Assembly (NCBI GenBank): GCA_041481445.1
Contig: JBGPBV010000004.1
Coordinates: forward strand, 32,382-96,381
Length of the DNA stretch: 64,000 bases
From: AA29 sp041481445
GTDB taxonomy: Bacteria > Acidobacteriota > Vicinamibacteria > Fen-336
Direction of reading: 5' to 3'
The position numbers were made by a program, and so were the translations under genes. A model generated the notes under the pieces. The model was not told the DNA's origin. It searched no databases and saw nothing but the letters and a program-made list of their open reading frames with translations. The first letter of the stretch is position 1, and every line of letters starts with the position of its first letter. Of this stretch, positions 30,230 to 43,853 are shown one piece after another.

Positions 30230-30487
30230 ATGGGCCGACTCATTGCCGTGCTTGCTCTTGCTGGCGCCGCCGCCTTCGCCTCACATCCGGGCGCGGGGTC
30301 CCGCTCCCACAACGCGGCCGCACCCGCGACGGTGGCGGCTTCCGCACCCGCCGCGGTAGCGCCGGCGGCGACCGACCCTGTCTTCGAGATGGCGGAGCGT
30401 GACCTGGCCCGCCGGCAGGCCGAGGTCGGCCTGGTCGGATCGGCGCCGCTGTTCGGCGCGGAAGGGCTCCCCAAGCCCACGCGGTAG
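30230..30487 (+). CDS. Small secreted Ala/Pro-rich protein, unknown
   Basis: 85 residues from the ATG at 30230, with GGAGG seven bases upstream. A signal-like start (MGRLIAVLALAGAAAFASH) is followed by an Ala/Pro/Val-rich stretch and a short charged segment VFEMAERDLARRQAEVGLVG. No domain is recognised. Codon bias matches its neighbours. It lies 59 bases before the S9 peptidase on the same strand and may share its transcript. Coding status is likely but not certain. Confidence 0.5.
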   Translation: MGRLIAVLALAGAAAFASHPGAGSRSHNAAAPATVAASAPAAVAPAATDPVFEMAERDLARRQAEVGLVGSAPLFGAEGLPKPTR

Positions 30488-30546
30488 GTCGCCGTTCCGG
30501 GTTCTCCCGCCGGGGTAGTGAGAGACTACCCCTCGGGAGGGACCCC

Positions 30547-32686
30547 ATGAGAGAACGCACCCTGCGCTGCGCGTGGACGTGCAGCGCGACCATCCTCGCC
30601 GCGGCGGCCGCCGCCGGCGCCCAGACCCCGGGTGATCCCGACGCGATGCGTCGCCCGTTCTCGATCGCGGACTTCTATCGCCTGACGCCGGTGCTCGAGC
30701 CCACGATCTCACCCGACGGGCGCACGATCGTGTACTCCGTCACCACGCGCGATCTCGCGGCGGCGAAGCAGACCATCCATCTCTGGCGCGTCGACGCCGA
30801 CGGCGGCCACGCGCGCCCGCTCACCAGCGGCGACTCCACGAACCAGCAGCCGGCCTTCACGCCGGACGGTAGCCGGCTCGGGTTCCTCTCCACGCGCTCG
30901 GGCGAGTCGCAGGTCTGGGCGCTGCCTTTCGCGGGAGGCGAGGCGGAGCCGGTGACGTCGTTCCCGGGCGGGGTGGGCGAGTTCGTGTGGGCTCCCGACG
31001 GCCGCCATCTGGTGGCGGCGGTGGACGTCCATCCCGGGTGCGGAGCGGACGCCGCCTGCAACAAGAGCAAGGACGACGCGCGGCAGAAGGACCCGATCAA
31101 GGCCCACGTGGCCGAGGGCCTCCTCTACCGGCATTGGAACCAGTGGCAGGACGGAAAGCGCACCCACCTCCTGCTCTTCGACCTGGCGGCCAGGAAGGAC
31201 GATCCCACCGCCGTGCGCGACCTCACGCCCGGCGAATTCGACGCGCCGGTGTTCGAGCTCGGCGGGCATGGAGGCTTCGCGGTCTCGCCCGACGGCAAGG
31301 AGCTCGCGTTCGCGTCGAACCACGCGCCGGATCCCGCCTCGTCCACGAATTCCGACCTGTGGGTGGTTGCGCTCGACGCCGGTCCGGAGGGCCTGCGCGC
31401 GCCGAGGAACGTCACCGCGGACAACCCGGCCTGGGACGGCTCGCCCCGCTACTCGCCGGACGGCCGCTTCATCGCCTATCGCACCCAGCGCGTGCCCGGC
31501 TACGAGTCGGATCGGTTCCGCCTCGCCCTCTTGGACCGCGGGTCGGGGCGTAGCCGCGTCCTCACCGAGGACTTCGACGACTGGGTCACCGACCTCGCCT
31601 GGTCCGCCGACTCGCGCAGTGTCTACTTCCAGGCGGACAGGAAGGGGCGCACCCCGCTCCACGCGCTGGACGTGGCCTCCGGACGGCTACGCGTCCTCAC
31701 CGGCGTCGGCACCATCGACGGCTTCAAGGCCGCCCCCGACGACCGCTGGGCGGTGGTCTCGCGCCGCCGGGTCGGCGAGCCCTGGGAGCTGTATCGGGTC
31801 GAGACGACCGGTGCGGGCGAGAACCCGGGACGGCGGCTGACCACCCACAACGACGCGGTCGCGCGCGAGGTCGACATCCGCCCGGCGGAAGAGATGTGGG
31901 TGGAGGCGAAGGACGGCGCGCGCATCCAGGTCTTCGTGGTCAAGCCGCACGGCTTCGACCCCGCGCGGAAGTACCCCCTCATCCTGAACGTCCACGGCGG
32001 CCCGCAGCAGCAGTGGACGGACGGGCTGCGTGGAGACTGGCAGGTCTACCCGGGCGCCGGCTACGTGGTCGCCTTCGCCAACCCGCGCGGATCCACCGGC
32101 TTCGGCCAGGCCTTCACCGCGGCCATCTCACGCGACTGGGACGGCCTCGTGATGGACGACCTCGCGCGGGTGACCGAGGCCGTATCCGGGCTGCCGTTCG
32201 TGGACGCGAGCCGGATGGGGGCGATGGGATGGTCGTGGGGCGGCTACGCGATCATGTGGCTCGAGGGCCATTCCACGCGCTTCAAGGCCCTGGCCTCGAT
32301 GATGGGCCTCTACGACCTGCGCGCGATGTACTCGTCGACGGAGGAGCTGTGGTTCCCGGAGTGGGACCTCGGCGGGACGCCCTGGGATCAGCCCGACCTC
32401 TATCGCCGGCTGTCGCCCTCGGAATCCGCGCCGAGCTTCAAGACGCCTTGCCTGGTCGTCACCGGCGAGCGCGACTACCGGGTGCCGTACACGCAGTCGC
32501 TCGAGTTCTTCACGGATCTCCAGAAGAGGGGCGTTCCCTCGCGCCTCGTCGTCTACGAGAAGGCGGGGCACTGGCCCTCGTGGCACGAGATGTCGCTCTA
32601 TTACCAGGCCCACCTCGACTGGTTCCGGCGGTGGCTGCCCCCGGACGTCCCGCCGGCCGATCGTGGAGCGAGCGGGGCGCCGCGCC

Positions 32687-32709
<23 letters not shown>
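30547..32709 (+). CDS. S9-family prolyl oligopeptidase-like serine peptidase
   Basis: 720 residues from the ATG at 30547, with GGGAGG upstream. A signal peptide is followed by a PD40-type propeller (ISPDGRTIVYSV, FTPDGSRLGFLSTRSG, YSPDGRFIAYRTQ) and an alpha/beta-hydrolase domain. The catalytic triad is Ser in GWSWGGY, Asp in TGERDYRVPY and His in EKAGHWPSWHE. It is a periplasmic dipeptidyl or acylaminoacyl peptidase type. Its last 23 bases overlap the convergent kinase gene. Confidence 0.95.
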
Positions 32710-35404
<2,695 letters not shown>

Positions 35405-35456
35405 TCGATTGGGTTTGGAGGGCCCGGGGAATTAGAGGCCAGAGTCCCGAGGGGTG

Positions 35457-35640
35457 TCAAGGAAGCCGGTTGCCCCGGCCGCGGGAGCCGGCGGGCGACT
35501 CGAAGGTGAGGGAGATCAACGTCCCGTCGGCGCCCGGAGCGCACCCGCACCCACGTCTGCTCGTCGGCGGAGCCCGTCCCGGCGCCGACGAGCATGGCCG
35601 TGACCGTCCAGGCTCGGAGGGCCACCACCCCTGGAGCCTT
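35457..35640 (-). pseudogene. Possible frameshifted small secreted protein
   Basis: One frame encodes a signal-like stretch (VVALRAWTVTAMLVGAGTGSA, cut here) then DEQTWVRVRSG. At about 35535 coding character moves to another frame, which continues ADGTLISLTFESPAGSRGRG and stops at 35457. Third positions are nearly all G or C in the first frame before the switch and in the second frame after it. This suggests one gene of about 60 residues broken by a one-base indel or a sequencing error. No family is recognised. Confidence 0.35.
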
Positions 35641-35677
35641 GTCGAAGACATGCTCATCATGACGGCATGTCTTCGAC
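35641..35677 (-). repeat. 13-bp perfect hairpin just after rho
   Basis: 35641-35653 pairs with 35665-35677 around an 11-base loop, beginning 4 bases past the rho stop codon. There is no T-run, so it is not a canonical intrinsic terminator. It may protect or process the 3' end of the long operon transcript, or be a Rho-dependent termination context. Confidence 0.6.
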
Positions 35678-35681
35678 ACCA

Positions 35682-37454
35682 TCATCCGGCGGACATCGAG
35701 TCGAGGAATTCCTTGTTCGACTTGGTCTTGGACAGCCGCTCCAGCATCAGCTCCATTGCCTCGACGGGGGAGAGCGAGTTGAGCACCTTGCGCAGGACCC
35801 AGATGCGGTTGAGCTCGTCCTTGGGCAGCAGCAGCTCTTCCTTGCGCGTCCCGCTGCGGTTCATGTCCACGGCGGGGAAGATGCGCCTGTCGACCATCTT
35901 GCGGTCGAGCACGATCTCGCTGTTGCCGGTGCCCTTGAACTCCTCGAAGATGACGTCGTCCATGCGCGAGCCCGTCTCCACGAGGGCGGTCGCGATGATG
36001 GTGAGCGAGCCCCCGTCCTCGATGTTGCGGGCGGCCCCGAAGAACCGCTTGGGCCGCTGCAGCGCGTTCGAGTCCACGCCGCCGGAGAGGACCTTGCCCG
36101 ACGGGGGCACGATCGCGTTGTAGGCGCGGGCCAGGCGCGTGATGGAGTCGAGCAGGATGACCACGTCGCGCTTGTGCTCGACGAGCCGCTTGGCCTTCTC
36201 GATCACCATCTCCGCGACCTGCACGTGGCGGGTGCCCGGCTCGTCGAAGGTGGAGCTGATGACCTCGCCCTTGACCGACCGCTGCATGTCCGTCACCTCC
36301 TCGGGCCGCTCGTCGATGAGCAGCACGATGAGCGTGATCTCGGGATGGTTGGCCGCGATCGAGTTGGCGATGTTCTGCAGGATCATCGTCTTCCCCGTGC
36401 GGGGGGCGGCCACGATGAGCCCGCGCTGGCCCTTGCCCAGCGGCGTCATCATGTCGAGCACGCGCGAGGTGAGGTTCTCGGGGGCGCTCTCCAGCCGGAT
36501 ACGCTCGCTGGGATAGAGCGGCGTGAGGTTGTCGAAGAGGACCTTGTCCTTCGCGGCGTCCGGCGGCTCGAAGTTGATGGCCTCGACCTTGATGAGCGCG
36601 AAGTAGCGCTCGCCTTCCTTCGGCGGGCGCACCTGGCCGCTGACGGTGTCGCCCGTACGCAGGTCGAACTTGCGGATCTGCGAGGGCGAGACGTAGATGT
36701 CGTCGGGGCCGGGCAGGTAGTTCGACTCCGGCGCGCGCAGGAAGCCGTAACCGTCGGGCAGGCACTCGAGCACGCCCTCCGCGAAGAGCAGGCCGCTCTT
36801 CTCGGTCTGGCTCTGGAGGATGCGGAAGATGAGGTCGTGCTTCTTCATCCCCGCCGCGCCCTCCACGCCCAGCTCGCGGGCCATGGCGTTGAGGGCCTGG
36901 ATGTTCATCTCCTTGAGCTGCGAGAGGTCGAGGGCGCGCCGCCCGTCCGCGCCGCGGGCCTCGGCGGCGGCGGCCTCGTCCGCCGTGACCCCTTCGTCCA
37001 TCGGCAACGCGGCTTCGCTGACGCGGTCGGCGCGCTCGTGGCGGCCTCCGCCCTCCAGGCGATCGGGACGGCCGCCGTTGCCGCGCTCGCGCCCCTGGTG
37101 GCGATCGCCGCGGTCGCGGCCGCGGCCGTCGTGGCCGCCGCGCGGCCCGCGGCCCTCCTGCCGATCGGGCCGGTCCGTGCGCTCGGGTCGGTCGGAGCGG
37201 TCCGGACGGCGCTCCGGACGCGGCGCGCGCGCCTCCTCCGGCGGAGGGGCGGCGCCCTCGGAGCGGGCGGCCACGGCCTCCGGGCGATCCTCCGGCCGGG
37301 GAGGGGCCGGCTCCGCCGCCGGCTCGCTGCCGCTGGCGGGCGCGCTCGCGTGAGCGCCGGCGTGCGCCGTGGCGCGCTCCTCCGGGCCCTCTCGGGCCTC
37401 GCGTGCTTCCGGCGCTCCGTCGTCCTGCTTGATCTGCTCGTCGGTGTCCGGCAT
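35682..37454 (-). CDS. rho: Transcription termination factor Rho with long disordered N-terminal extension
   Basis: 590 residues from the ATG at 37454. The last 415 or so are standard Rho: LKEMNIQALNAMARELGVEG, the RNA-binding OB fold (LPDGYGFLRAPESNYLPGPD), Walker A APRTGKT, LIDERPEEVTDM, and the C-terminal LDSITRLARAYN and SGGVDSNAL loops. The first 175 or so residues are extra: Pro/Ala/Glu-rich, then dense Arg-Gly-Asp-Pro (for example RGRDRGDRHQGRERGNGG). Such insertions occur in other high-GC phyla and can bind RNA or drive condensates. It follows engB by 6 bases and probably ends the tig-clp-lon operon. Confidence 0.96.
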   Translation of the reverse strand: MPDTDEQIKQDDGAPEAREAREGPEERATAHAGAHASAPASGSEPAAEPAPPRPEDRPEAVAARSEGAAPPPEEARAPRPERRPDRSDRPERTDRPDRQEGRGPRGGHDGRGRDRGDRHQGRERGNGGRPDRLEGGGRHERADRVSEAALPMDEGVTADEAAAAEARGADGRRALDLSQLKEMNIQALNAMARELGVEGAAGMKKHDLIFRILQSQTEKSGLLFAEGVLECLPDGYGFLRAPESNYLPGPDDIYVSPSQIRKFDLRTGDTVSGQVRPPKEGERYFALIKVEAINFEPPDAAKDKVLFDNLTPLYPSERIRLESAPENLTSRVLDMMTPLGKGQRGLIVAAPRTGKTMILQNIANSIAANHPEITLIVLLIDERPEEVTDMQRSVKGEVISSTFDEPGTRHVQVAEMVIEKAKRLVEHKRDVVILLDSITRLARAYNAIVPPSGKVLSGGVDSNALQRPKRFFGAARNIEDGGSLTIIATALVETGSRMDDVIFEEFKGTGNSEIVLDRKMVDRRIFPAVDMNRSGTRKEELLLPKDELNRIWVLRKVLNSLSPVEAMELMLERLSKTKSNKEFLDSMSAG

Positions 37455-37460
37455 GTCTGA

Positions 37461-38075
37461 TCAGCCTTTCCGTTGCCGAATGCGCTGGCGGTGCTCGGCC
37501 GCCGCCCCCCGGATCGCGGCCCACAACGCCTCGATTCCCGTCCCGTCCCGCCCGCTCACGGCGAGCACGTCTCGTCCGCAAGGGCCCATCCACGAGCGCA
37601 GGGCCTTCACGTGCTTCACCTGCTCGCTGCGGCCGAGCTTGTCCGCCTTGGTGGCGGCCACGACGTAGGGCAGCCGCCGGTCCTCCAGCCACTCCCGCAG
37701 CATCTCGTCCCCCTCCATCGGCTCGTGCCGCGCGTCCACCAGGAACACGCACAGGGCGAGGGGGTCACGGCCGTCCAGGTACGACACCACCAGGCGCTCC
37801 CAGCCCTGCCTCATCGCCTCCGGCACCTTCGCGTATCCATAGCCAGGGAGGTCGGCGAAGTAGAGCTCGTGGCCCGCCCGGAAGAAGTTCACCGTCTGCG
37901 TCCGCCCTGGCGTCGAGGAGACCCGGGCCAGGCCCCTCGACCCCGCCAGCGCGTTCAGCACGCTGCTCTTTCCGACGTTCGAACGCCCCAGCAGCGCCAC
38001 CTCGGGCAGCCCATCGCGGGGGAACTGAGCGCGGGAGCCGGCGCTCCCCGCGAAGGTGACTGGGAGAGGCTTCAG
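37461..38075 (-). CDS. engB: Ribosome biogenesis GTPase EngB (YsxC/YihA), probable CTG start
   Basis: 204 residues if started at the CTG at 38075, which overlaps the lon stop as CTGA. It assists late 50S subunit assembly. Motifs: G1 GRSNVGKSS, G2 region TPGRTQ, G3 DLPGYGYAKV, G4 TKADKL. The residues before the first GTG (38000) are conserved EngB sequence (VTFAGSAGSRAQFPRDGLPE), so a start at 38000 would cut into the fold. No ATG, GTG or TTG lies between an upstream in-frame TGA and that GTG. CTG initiation by coupling to lon is therefore the best reading. Confidence 0.93.
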   Translation of the reverse strand: MKPLPVTFAGSAGSRAQFPRDGLPEVALLGRSNVGKSSVLNALAGSRGLARVSSTPGRTQTVNFFRAGHELYFADLPGYGYAKVPEAMRQGWERLVVSYLDGRDPLALCVFLVDARHEPMEGDEMLREWLEDRRLPYVVAATKADKLGRSEQVKHVKALRSWMGPCGRDVLAVSGRDGTGIEALWAAIRGAAAEHRQRIRQRKG

Positions 38076-40483
38076 TGCGTCAGGCCGTCACGGACGTCGC
38101 CCAGCTCCGGAGACCGCTCCACCGTCTCCTGCTGGGACGGAGCCGCGGGGGGCACGAGGGCGATCTTGAGCACCTCGTCCACGTGCTCCACCAGCTCCAC
38201 CGTCAACGCCTCGAGTACGTTCTTCGGGATGTCCGCCAGGTCCTTCTCGTTCTCACGCGGCAGGATGATCGTGGTGATCCCGATGCGGTGCGCGGCCAGG
38301 AGCTTCTCCTTCACCCCGCCGATGGGGAACACCTTGCCGCGCAGGGTGATCTCGCCGGTCATGGCCACGTCGCGCCGCACCGCCCGCTTGGTCAGCGCGG
38401 AGACGAGCGCGGTCGCGATGGTGATCCCGGCGGAAGGGCCGTCCTTGGGGATGGCCCCTTCCGGCACGTGGATGTGGATGTCGACCTTGCGGTTGAAGCC
38501 GGGGGTGATCCCGAGCTGGTCCGCGCGCGAGCGCACGTACGACATCGCGGCGTGGGCCGACTCCTGCATGACGTCACCCAGCTTGCCGGTCAGGCGCACC
38601 GTGCCCTTGCCCGGCATCAGCGTGACCTCGATGGGCAGGATCTCGCCCCCCACCTCCGTCCAGGCCAGGCCGGTGGCCATCCCGATCTCGTTGACCTCCT
38701 CCTGCTTGGACTTCCGGTAGCGCGGGATGCCCAGGTAGTTGCCCACGTTCTCGCCGGTGATGCCCTCGTGGAAGTCCTTGCCGTCGAGCACCACCTTGCG
38801 CGCGATCTTGCGGAAGATCGAGGAGATCTCGCGCTCCATGTTCCGCACGCCCGCCTCGCGCGTGTAGCGCCGGATGATCTCCTGGAGGGCGTCGTCGGTG
38901 AAATCGACGTTCTTGTCCTCGAGGCCGTGCGACTTGATCTGCTTGGCGATGAGGTGGCGCTTGGCGATCTCCACCTTCTCCGGCTCCGTGTAGCCGGGCA
39001 GGCGCAGGACCTCCATGCGGTCCTGCAGCGGCTGCGGGATGGTGTGCAGCACGTTGGCGGTGGCGATGAAGAACACGGACGAGAGGTCGAACTCGACGTC
39101 GATGTAGTGGTCGGTGAAGGAGTGGTTCTGCTCCGGGTCCAGCACCTCCAGCAGGGCGGCCGAGGGGTCGCCGCGGAAGTCCATGGACATCTTGTCCACT
39201 TCGTCCAGGAGGAAGACGGGGTTCTTGCTCCCCGCCTTCTTCATCATCTGGATGATCTGGCCGGGGAAGGCGCCGATGTAGGTGCGGCGGTGCCCGCGGA
39301 TCTCCGCCTCGTCGCGCACTCCGCCGAGCGACATGCGCACGAACTTGCGGTTGGTGCAGCGGGCGATGGAGCGCGCCAGCGAGGTCTTGCCCACTCCGGG
39401 CGGGCCCACGAAGCACAGGATCGGCCCCTTGGGCTTGTTCACGAGCTGGCGCACGGCCAGGAACTCGACGATGCGCTCCTTGACCTTCTCCAGGCCGTAG
39501 TGGTCCTCGTTGAGGATCTTCTCCGCGGCCAGGAGGTCCTTGCGCTCGCGCGTGCGCTTGCTCCAGGGCACCGCGATCAGCCAGTCGAGGTAGTTGCGGG
39601 AGACGGTGGCCTCGGCCGACATGGGCGGCATGGCCTCCAGCCGCTTGAGCTCCTGGAGGGCGCGGTCCTCCCCCTCCTTGGGCATCTTGGCCATCTCGAT
39701 CTTCTTGCGGAGCTCCTCGACCTCGTTGAGGCGGTCGTCCTTGCGGCCGAGCTCCTTCTGGATGGCCTTCATCTTCTCGTTGAGGTAGTACTCCTTCTGC
39801 GCCCGCTCCATCTGCTTCTTGACCCGGCCCTGGATGCGCTTGTCGACCTGGAGCTTCTCCGTCTCCGCCTCCAGGATGGCGTGGATGCGGGTCAGCCTCT
39901 CCTGGGGAGCGAAGATCTCGAGGAGGTTCTGCTTCTCCTCGACCCCCACCACCAGGTGGGAGGCGATGGTGTCGGCGAGCTTGCCCGGGTCCTCCACCCG
40001 CACCGCGGCCAGCATGGCGTCGTAGTGCAGGTTGTTGGAGAGCTTCACGTACTGCTCGAAGAGGGCGATGACCTTCGACATCAGCGCTTCCACGCCGCTG
40101 ACGGCTTCGGTCTGCTTCGGGATCATCTTGCACACGACCTTGAAGAACCCCTCGTGCTCCTTGAACTCGAGGGCGCGCCCGCGGTCCAGGCCCTCCACGA
40201 GGACCTTCACGTTGCCGTCGGGGAGCTTCAGGCTCTGCACGATGTTGCAGATGGTGCCCAGGGTGTGGATCTCGTCCGGTCCCGGGTTGTCGCGGGTGGC
40301 GTCGTGCTGGGCGGAGAGGAAGATGCGCTTCCCCTTGACCAGCGCGTACTCGAGGGCCTTGATCGACGAGGGCCGCCCGATGACGAAGGGGATCATCATG
40401 TGGGGGAAGACCACCACGTCGCGGAGCGGCACCATGGGCAGGGTCTCGATCACGTCCACCTTCTCTTTGTCTCGACCGAACAT
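38072..40483 (-). CDS. lon: ATP-dependent protease Lon
   Basis: 803 residues from the ATG at 40483. It degrades damaged and regulatory proteins in the cytoplasm. The N-terminal LonN domain (LPMVPLRDVVVFPHMMIPF) is followed by a coiled-coil region and the AAA module: Walker A GPPGVGKTS, Walker B VFLLDEVDKM. The protease domain has catalytic Ser in KDGPSAGIT and Lys in GGVKEKLLAAHR. No Shine-Dalgarno is evident, and a CATAAT lies 3 bases before the ATG. clpX ends 100 bases upstream, engB overlaps downstream. Confidence 0.97.
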   Translation of the reverse strand: MFGRDKEKVDVIETLPMVPLRDVVVFPHMMIPFVIGRPSSIKALEYALVKGKRIFLSAQHDATRDNPGPDEIHTLGTICNIVQSLKLPDGNVKVLVEGLDRGRALEFKEHEGFFKVVCKMIPKQTEAVSGVEALMSKVIALFEQYVKLSNNLHYDAMLAAVRVEDPGKLADTIASHLVVGVEEKQNLLEIFAPQERLTRIHAILEAETEKLQVDKRIQGRVKKQMERAQKEYYLNEKMKAIQKELGRKDDRLNEVEELRKKIEMAKMPKEGEDRALQELKRLEAMPPMSAEATVSRNYLDWLIAVPWSKRTRERKDLLAAEKILNEDHYGLEKVKERIVEFLAVRQLVNKPKGPILCFVGPPGVGKTSLARSIARCTNRKFVRMSLGGVRDEAEIRGHRRTYIGAFPGQIIQMMKKAGSKNPVFLLDEVDKMSMDFRGDPSAALLEVLDPEQNHSFTDHYIDVEFDLSSVFFIATANVLHTIPQPLQDRMEVLRLPGYTEPEKVEIAKRHLIAKQIKSHGLEDKNVDFTDDALQEIIRRYTREAGVRNMEREISSIFRKIARKVVLDGKDFHEGITGENVGNYLGIPRYRKSKQEEVNEIGMATGLAWTEVGGEILPIEVTLMPGKGTVRLTGKLGDVMQESAHAAMSYVRSRADQLGITPGFNRKVDIHIHVPEGAIPKDGPSAGITIATALVSALTKRAVRRDVAMTGEITLRGKVFPIGGVKEKLLAAHRIGITTIILPRENEKDLADIPKNVLEALTVELVEHVDEVLKIALVPPAAPSQQETVERSPELGDVRDGLTH

Positions 40484-40583
40484 GACATTATGAGCGCACG
40501 GCCCGGGAGACGGAAGTCAAAAGCTGAGGCGAGGGCAGGACCCGGCCGCCCCTCGCGCGGCGCACCGCCGCGCGCGAAGCGTC

Positions 40584-41837
<1,254 letters not shown>

Positions 41838-41840
41838 GGC

Positions 41841-42446
41841 CTATCTCTCCCGGCGGGAGATCACCTGGTCCACGATACCATACTCCTTCGCCTGGGCCGC
41901 ATCCATGATGAAGTCGCGGTCGGCGTCGGAAGCGATCTTCTCCACGGGCTGCTTGGTGTGGAAGGCGAGGATGGCGTTCAGGCGGTCCTTGATCCGCAGG
42001 ATCTCCTTGGCCTGTATGGCGATGTCGGAGGCCTGCCCCTGGGCCCCACCCCAGGGCTGATGGATCAGGATCCGGGAGTTGGGCAGCGCGAAGCGCTTGC
42101 CGTGGGTCCCGGCGGCGAGGAGCACGGCCCCGAAGCTCGCGGCCTGGCCCACGCAGATCGTCTGCACGTCGGGGCGGACGAGCTGCATCGTGTCGTAGAT
42201 GGCCATGCCGGCGGTGGTCACGCCGCCCGGCGAGTTGATGTAGACGTGGATGTCCTTCTCGGGGTCCTCCGCCTCCAGGAACAGGAGCTGGGCGATGATC
42301 AGGTTGGCCACCATGTCGTCGATGGCCGTCCCGATGAAGACGATGTTGTCCTTGAGGAGGCGCGAGTAGATGTCGTAGGCGCGCTCGCCGCGGGCCGTCT
42401 GCTCCACGACCATCGGAACCAACGTGCCCGAGAACGGGGAGCTCAT
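41841..42446 (-). CDS. clpP: ATP-dependent Clp protease proteolytic subunit ClpP
   Basis: 201 residues from the ATG at 42446, overlapping the tig stop as ATGA. The catalytic triad S104 (GQAASFGA), H129 (RILIHQP) and D178 (DADRDF) is complete. It forms the 14-subunit barrel served by ClpX, encoded next. One small departure is Phe in place of the usual Met after the catalytic Ser (ASF for ASM). The order tig-clpP-clpX-lon is widely conserved. Confidence 0.97.
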   Translation of the reverse strand: MSSPFSGTLVPMVVEQTARGERAYDIYSRLLKDNIVFIGTAIDDMVANLIIAQLLFLEAEDPEKDIHVYINSPGGVTTAGMAIYDTMQLVRPDVQTICVGQAASFGAVLLAAGTHGKRFALPNSRILIHQPWGGAQGQASDIAIQAKEILRIKDRLNAILAFHTKQPVEKIASDADRDFIMDAAQAKEYGIVDQVISRRER

Positions 42447-43720
42447 TCGAACTCCATCGTAGCATTGGCCTTGAGCAAGTCAAGGACCTTCTCCTCGCGG
42501 ATGCGCGCGCGGAGCGGTCCGAGATCGCCGTCCTTCTCCATGCGCGCGCGCACGGCCTCCTTCGTCTTCTTCAAGCGCTCGGCGTAGCGCGCGATCTCCG
42601 CCTCCACCTCGCCGTCCAGGGCCTCGATGCCCTCCCGGCGCGCGATCTCGTCGAGGAGGATGTCGGCCTTCGCCGCCTTCAGCGAGTCCTCGCGCTGGGC
42701 ATCCCGGTACTTCTCCCAGTCCACGCCGACCTTGCTCGGGTCCAGGCCCTGCAGGGCCAGGCCGCGGGCCGCGTTCTCCGTGCGCGCCATCATGTGGCGC
42801 TCGACGAGGGCGTCGGGGACCTCGAAGCCGGCCCGCTGCACGAGCGCCTCCAGGAGCGCGTTCTTGACCTCGCGGTCGATCTTGCGCTCCTCCGCCGTCC
42901 CGAGCTGCCGGCGCACCTTGTCGCGCAGCTCCGCGAGCGACCCGAACTCGCCGAGGTCCTTGGCGAACTCGTCGTCGGCGGCGGGGACGACCTTCGTCTT
43001 GATGCCTTTCAGGGCCACCTTGTACGCAACCGTCTTCCCGCGGAGGCTCTCCTGCTCATGGTCGTCGCCGTAGGTCAGGGAAACGTCCTTCGTCTGGCCA
43101 GGCTCCATCCCAGAAAGCGCGATGTTGAGGTCCTTGTGGTTGTCCTTGGAGCCGATCTCGACCAGCACGTTGTCGTCGCGCTTGCCCTGGGTCCCGTCCT
43201 CCCGCGTGAAGCTCACGTCGAGGACCACGAAGTCGCCCTCCCGCGCCGGCCGGCCCTCCACGGCGTCGTAGCGCGCGGCCTCCTCGCGCAGCCGGTCGAT
43301 CTCCTTGTCCACGTCCTCGTCCGAGACCCTGGGCAGGCGGGCCTTGGCCGGCAGCCCCTTGTAGCCTGGCAGCTCCACCAAAGGCAGGATCTCGAACTCG
43401 GCCTTGAAGGTCATGGGCTGGTTGTCGTCGATCTTGAGGTCGGTGACCCGCGGGGTGGCCACCGGGCGCAGCCCGCGGCCTTCCAGCTCGTCGCGCACGA
43501 CCTTGTTGACGATCTTCTCCGCGACGTCTTCCAGGACCTGCTGCCGGAAGCGCTGGCGGATGACGTGCGCGGGGACCTTGCCCGGGCGGAATCCCGGGAG
43601 CTTCACCCGGGTCGCGTAGTGCTTCGAGCGCTCCGCGATCTCCTTGTCCACGACCTCGGGCTCGATCTCGAAGGACAGCGACTTCTTGACCGACGACTGC
43701 TCGGCGTAATCGACTTTCAA
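42443..43720 (-). CDS. tig: Trigger factor chaperone
   Basis: 425 residues from a TTG at 43720, which has GAGG five bases upstream and gives the family-like start MKVDYAEQSSVKKSLSFEI. A GTG two codons earlier is the alternative. It binds nascent chains at the ribosome exit. The ribosome-binding signature is GFRPGKVP. The PPIase/FKBP domain begins EGDFVVLDVSF, and the C-terminal helical cradle includes DILLDEIARREGI. It heads the tig-clpP-clpX-lon-engB-rho run. Confidence 0.95.
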   Translation of the reverse strand: MKVDYAEQSSVKKSLSFEIEPEVVDKEIAERSKHYATRVKLPGFRPGKVPAHVIRQRFRQQVLEDVAEKIVNKVVRDELEGRGLRPVATPRVTDLKIDDNQPMTFKAEFEILPLVELPGYKGLPAKARLPRVSDEDVDKEIDRLREEAARYDAVEGRPAREGDFVVLDVSFTREDGTQGKRDDNVLVEIGSKDNHKDLNIALSGMEPGQTKDVSLTYGDDHEQESLRGKTVAYKVALKGIKTKVVPAADDEFAKDLGEFGSLAELRDKVRRQLGTAEERKIDREVKNALLEALVQRAGFEVPDALVERHMMARTENAARGLALQGLDPSKVGVDWEKYRDAQREDSLKAAKADILLDEIARREGIEALDGEVEAEIARYAERLKKTKEAVRARMEKDGDLGPLRARIREEKVLDLLKANATMEFE

Positions 43721-43815
43721 CGGCACCTCACAGGAATGGACTACCGGACGGACGCCGGTCCGCCAGGATAGCACGGCGGGGCCCGCGCCTCATCGCGCCG
43801 GGCCGCGCCTTCCTT

Positions 43816-43838
43816 CGAACTTGTCCAGAACAAGTTCG
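43816..43838. repeat. 9-bp inverted repeat upstream of the secreted repeat protein gene
   Basis: CGAACTTGT at 43816-43824 pairs with ACAAGTTCG at 43830-43838 around a 5-base loop. It ends 15 bases before the ATG at 43854 and lies between divergent genes (tig on the other side). It may be an operator or a 5' hairpin. No protein is known to bind it. Confidence 0.5.
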
Positions 43839-43853
43839 AGCGGCAGGGCTAAG

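Noticed and set aside
40484..40583. CIRCE or heat-shock sigma promoter before lon
   Set aside because: No TTAGCACTC-type repeat or sigma-32 boxes. Only a GC hairpin and an isolated CATAAT three bases before the ATG.
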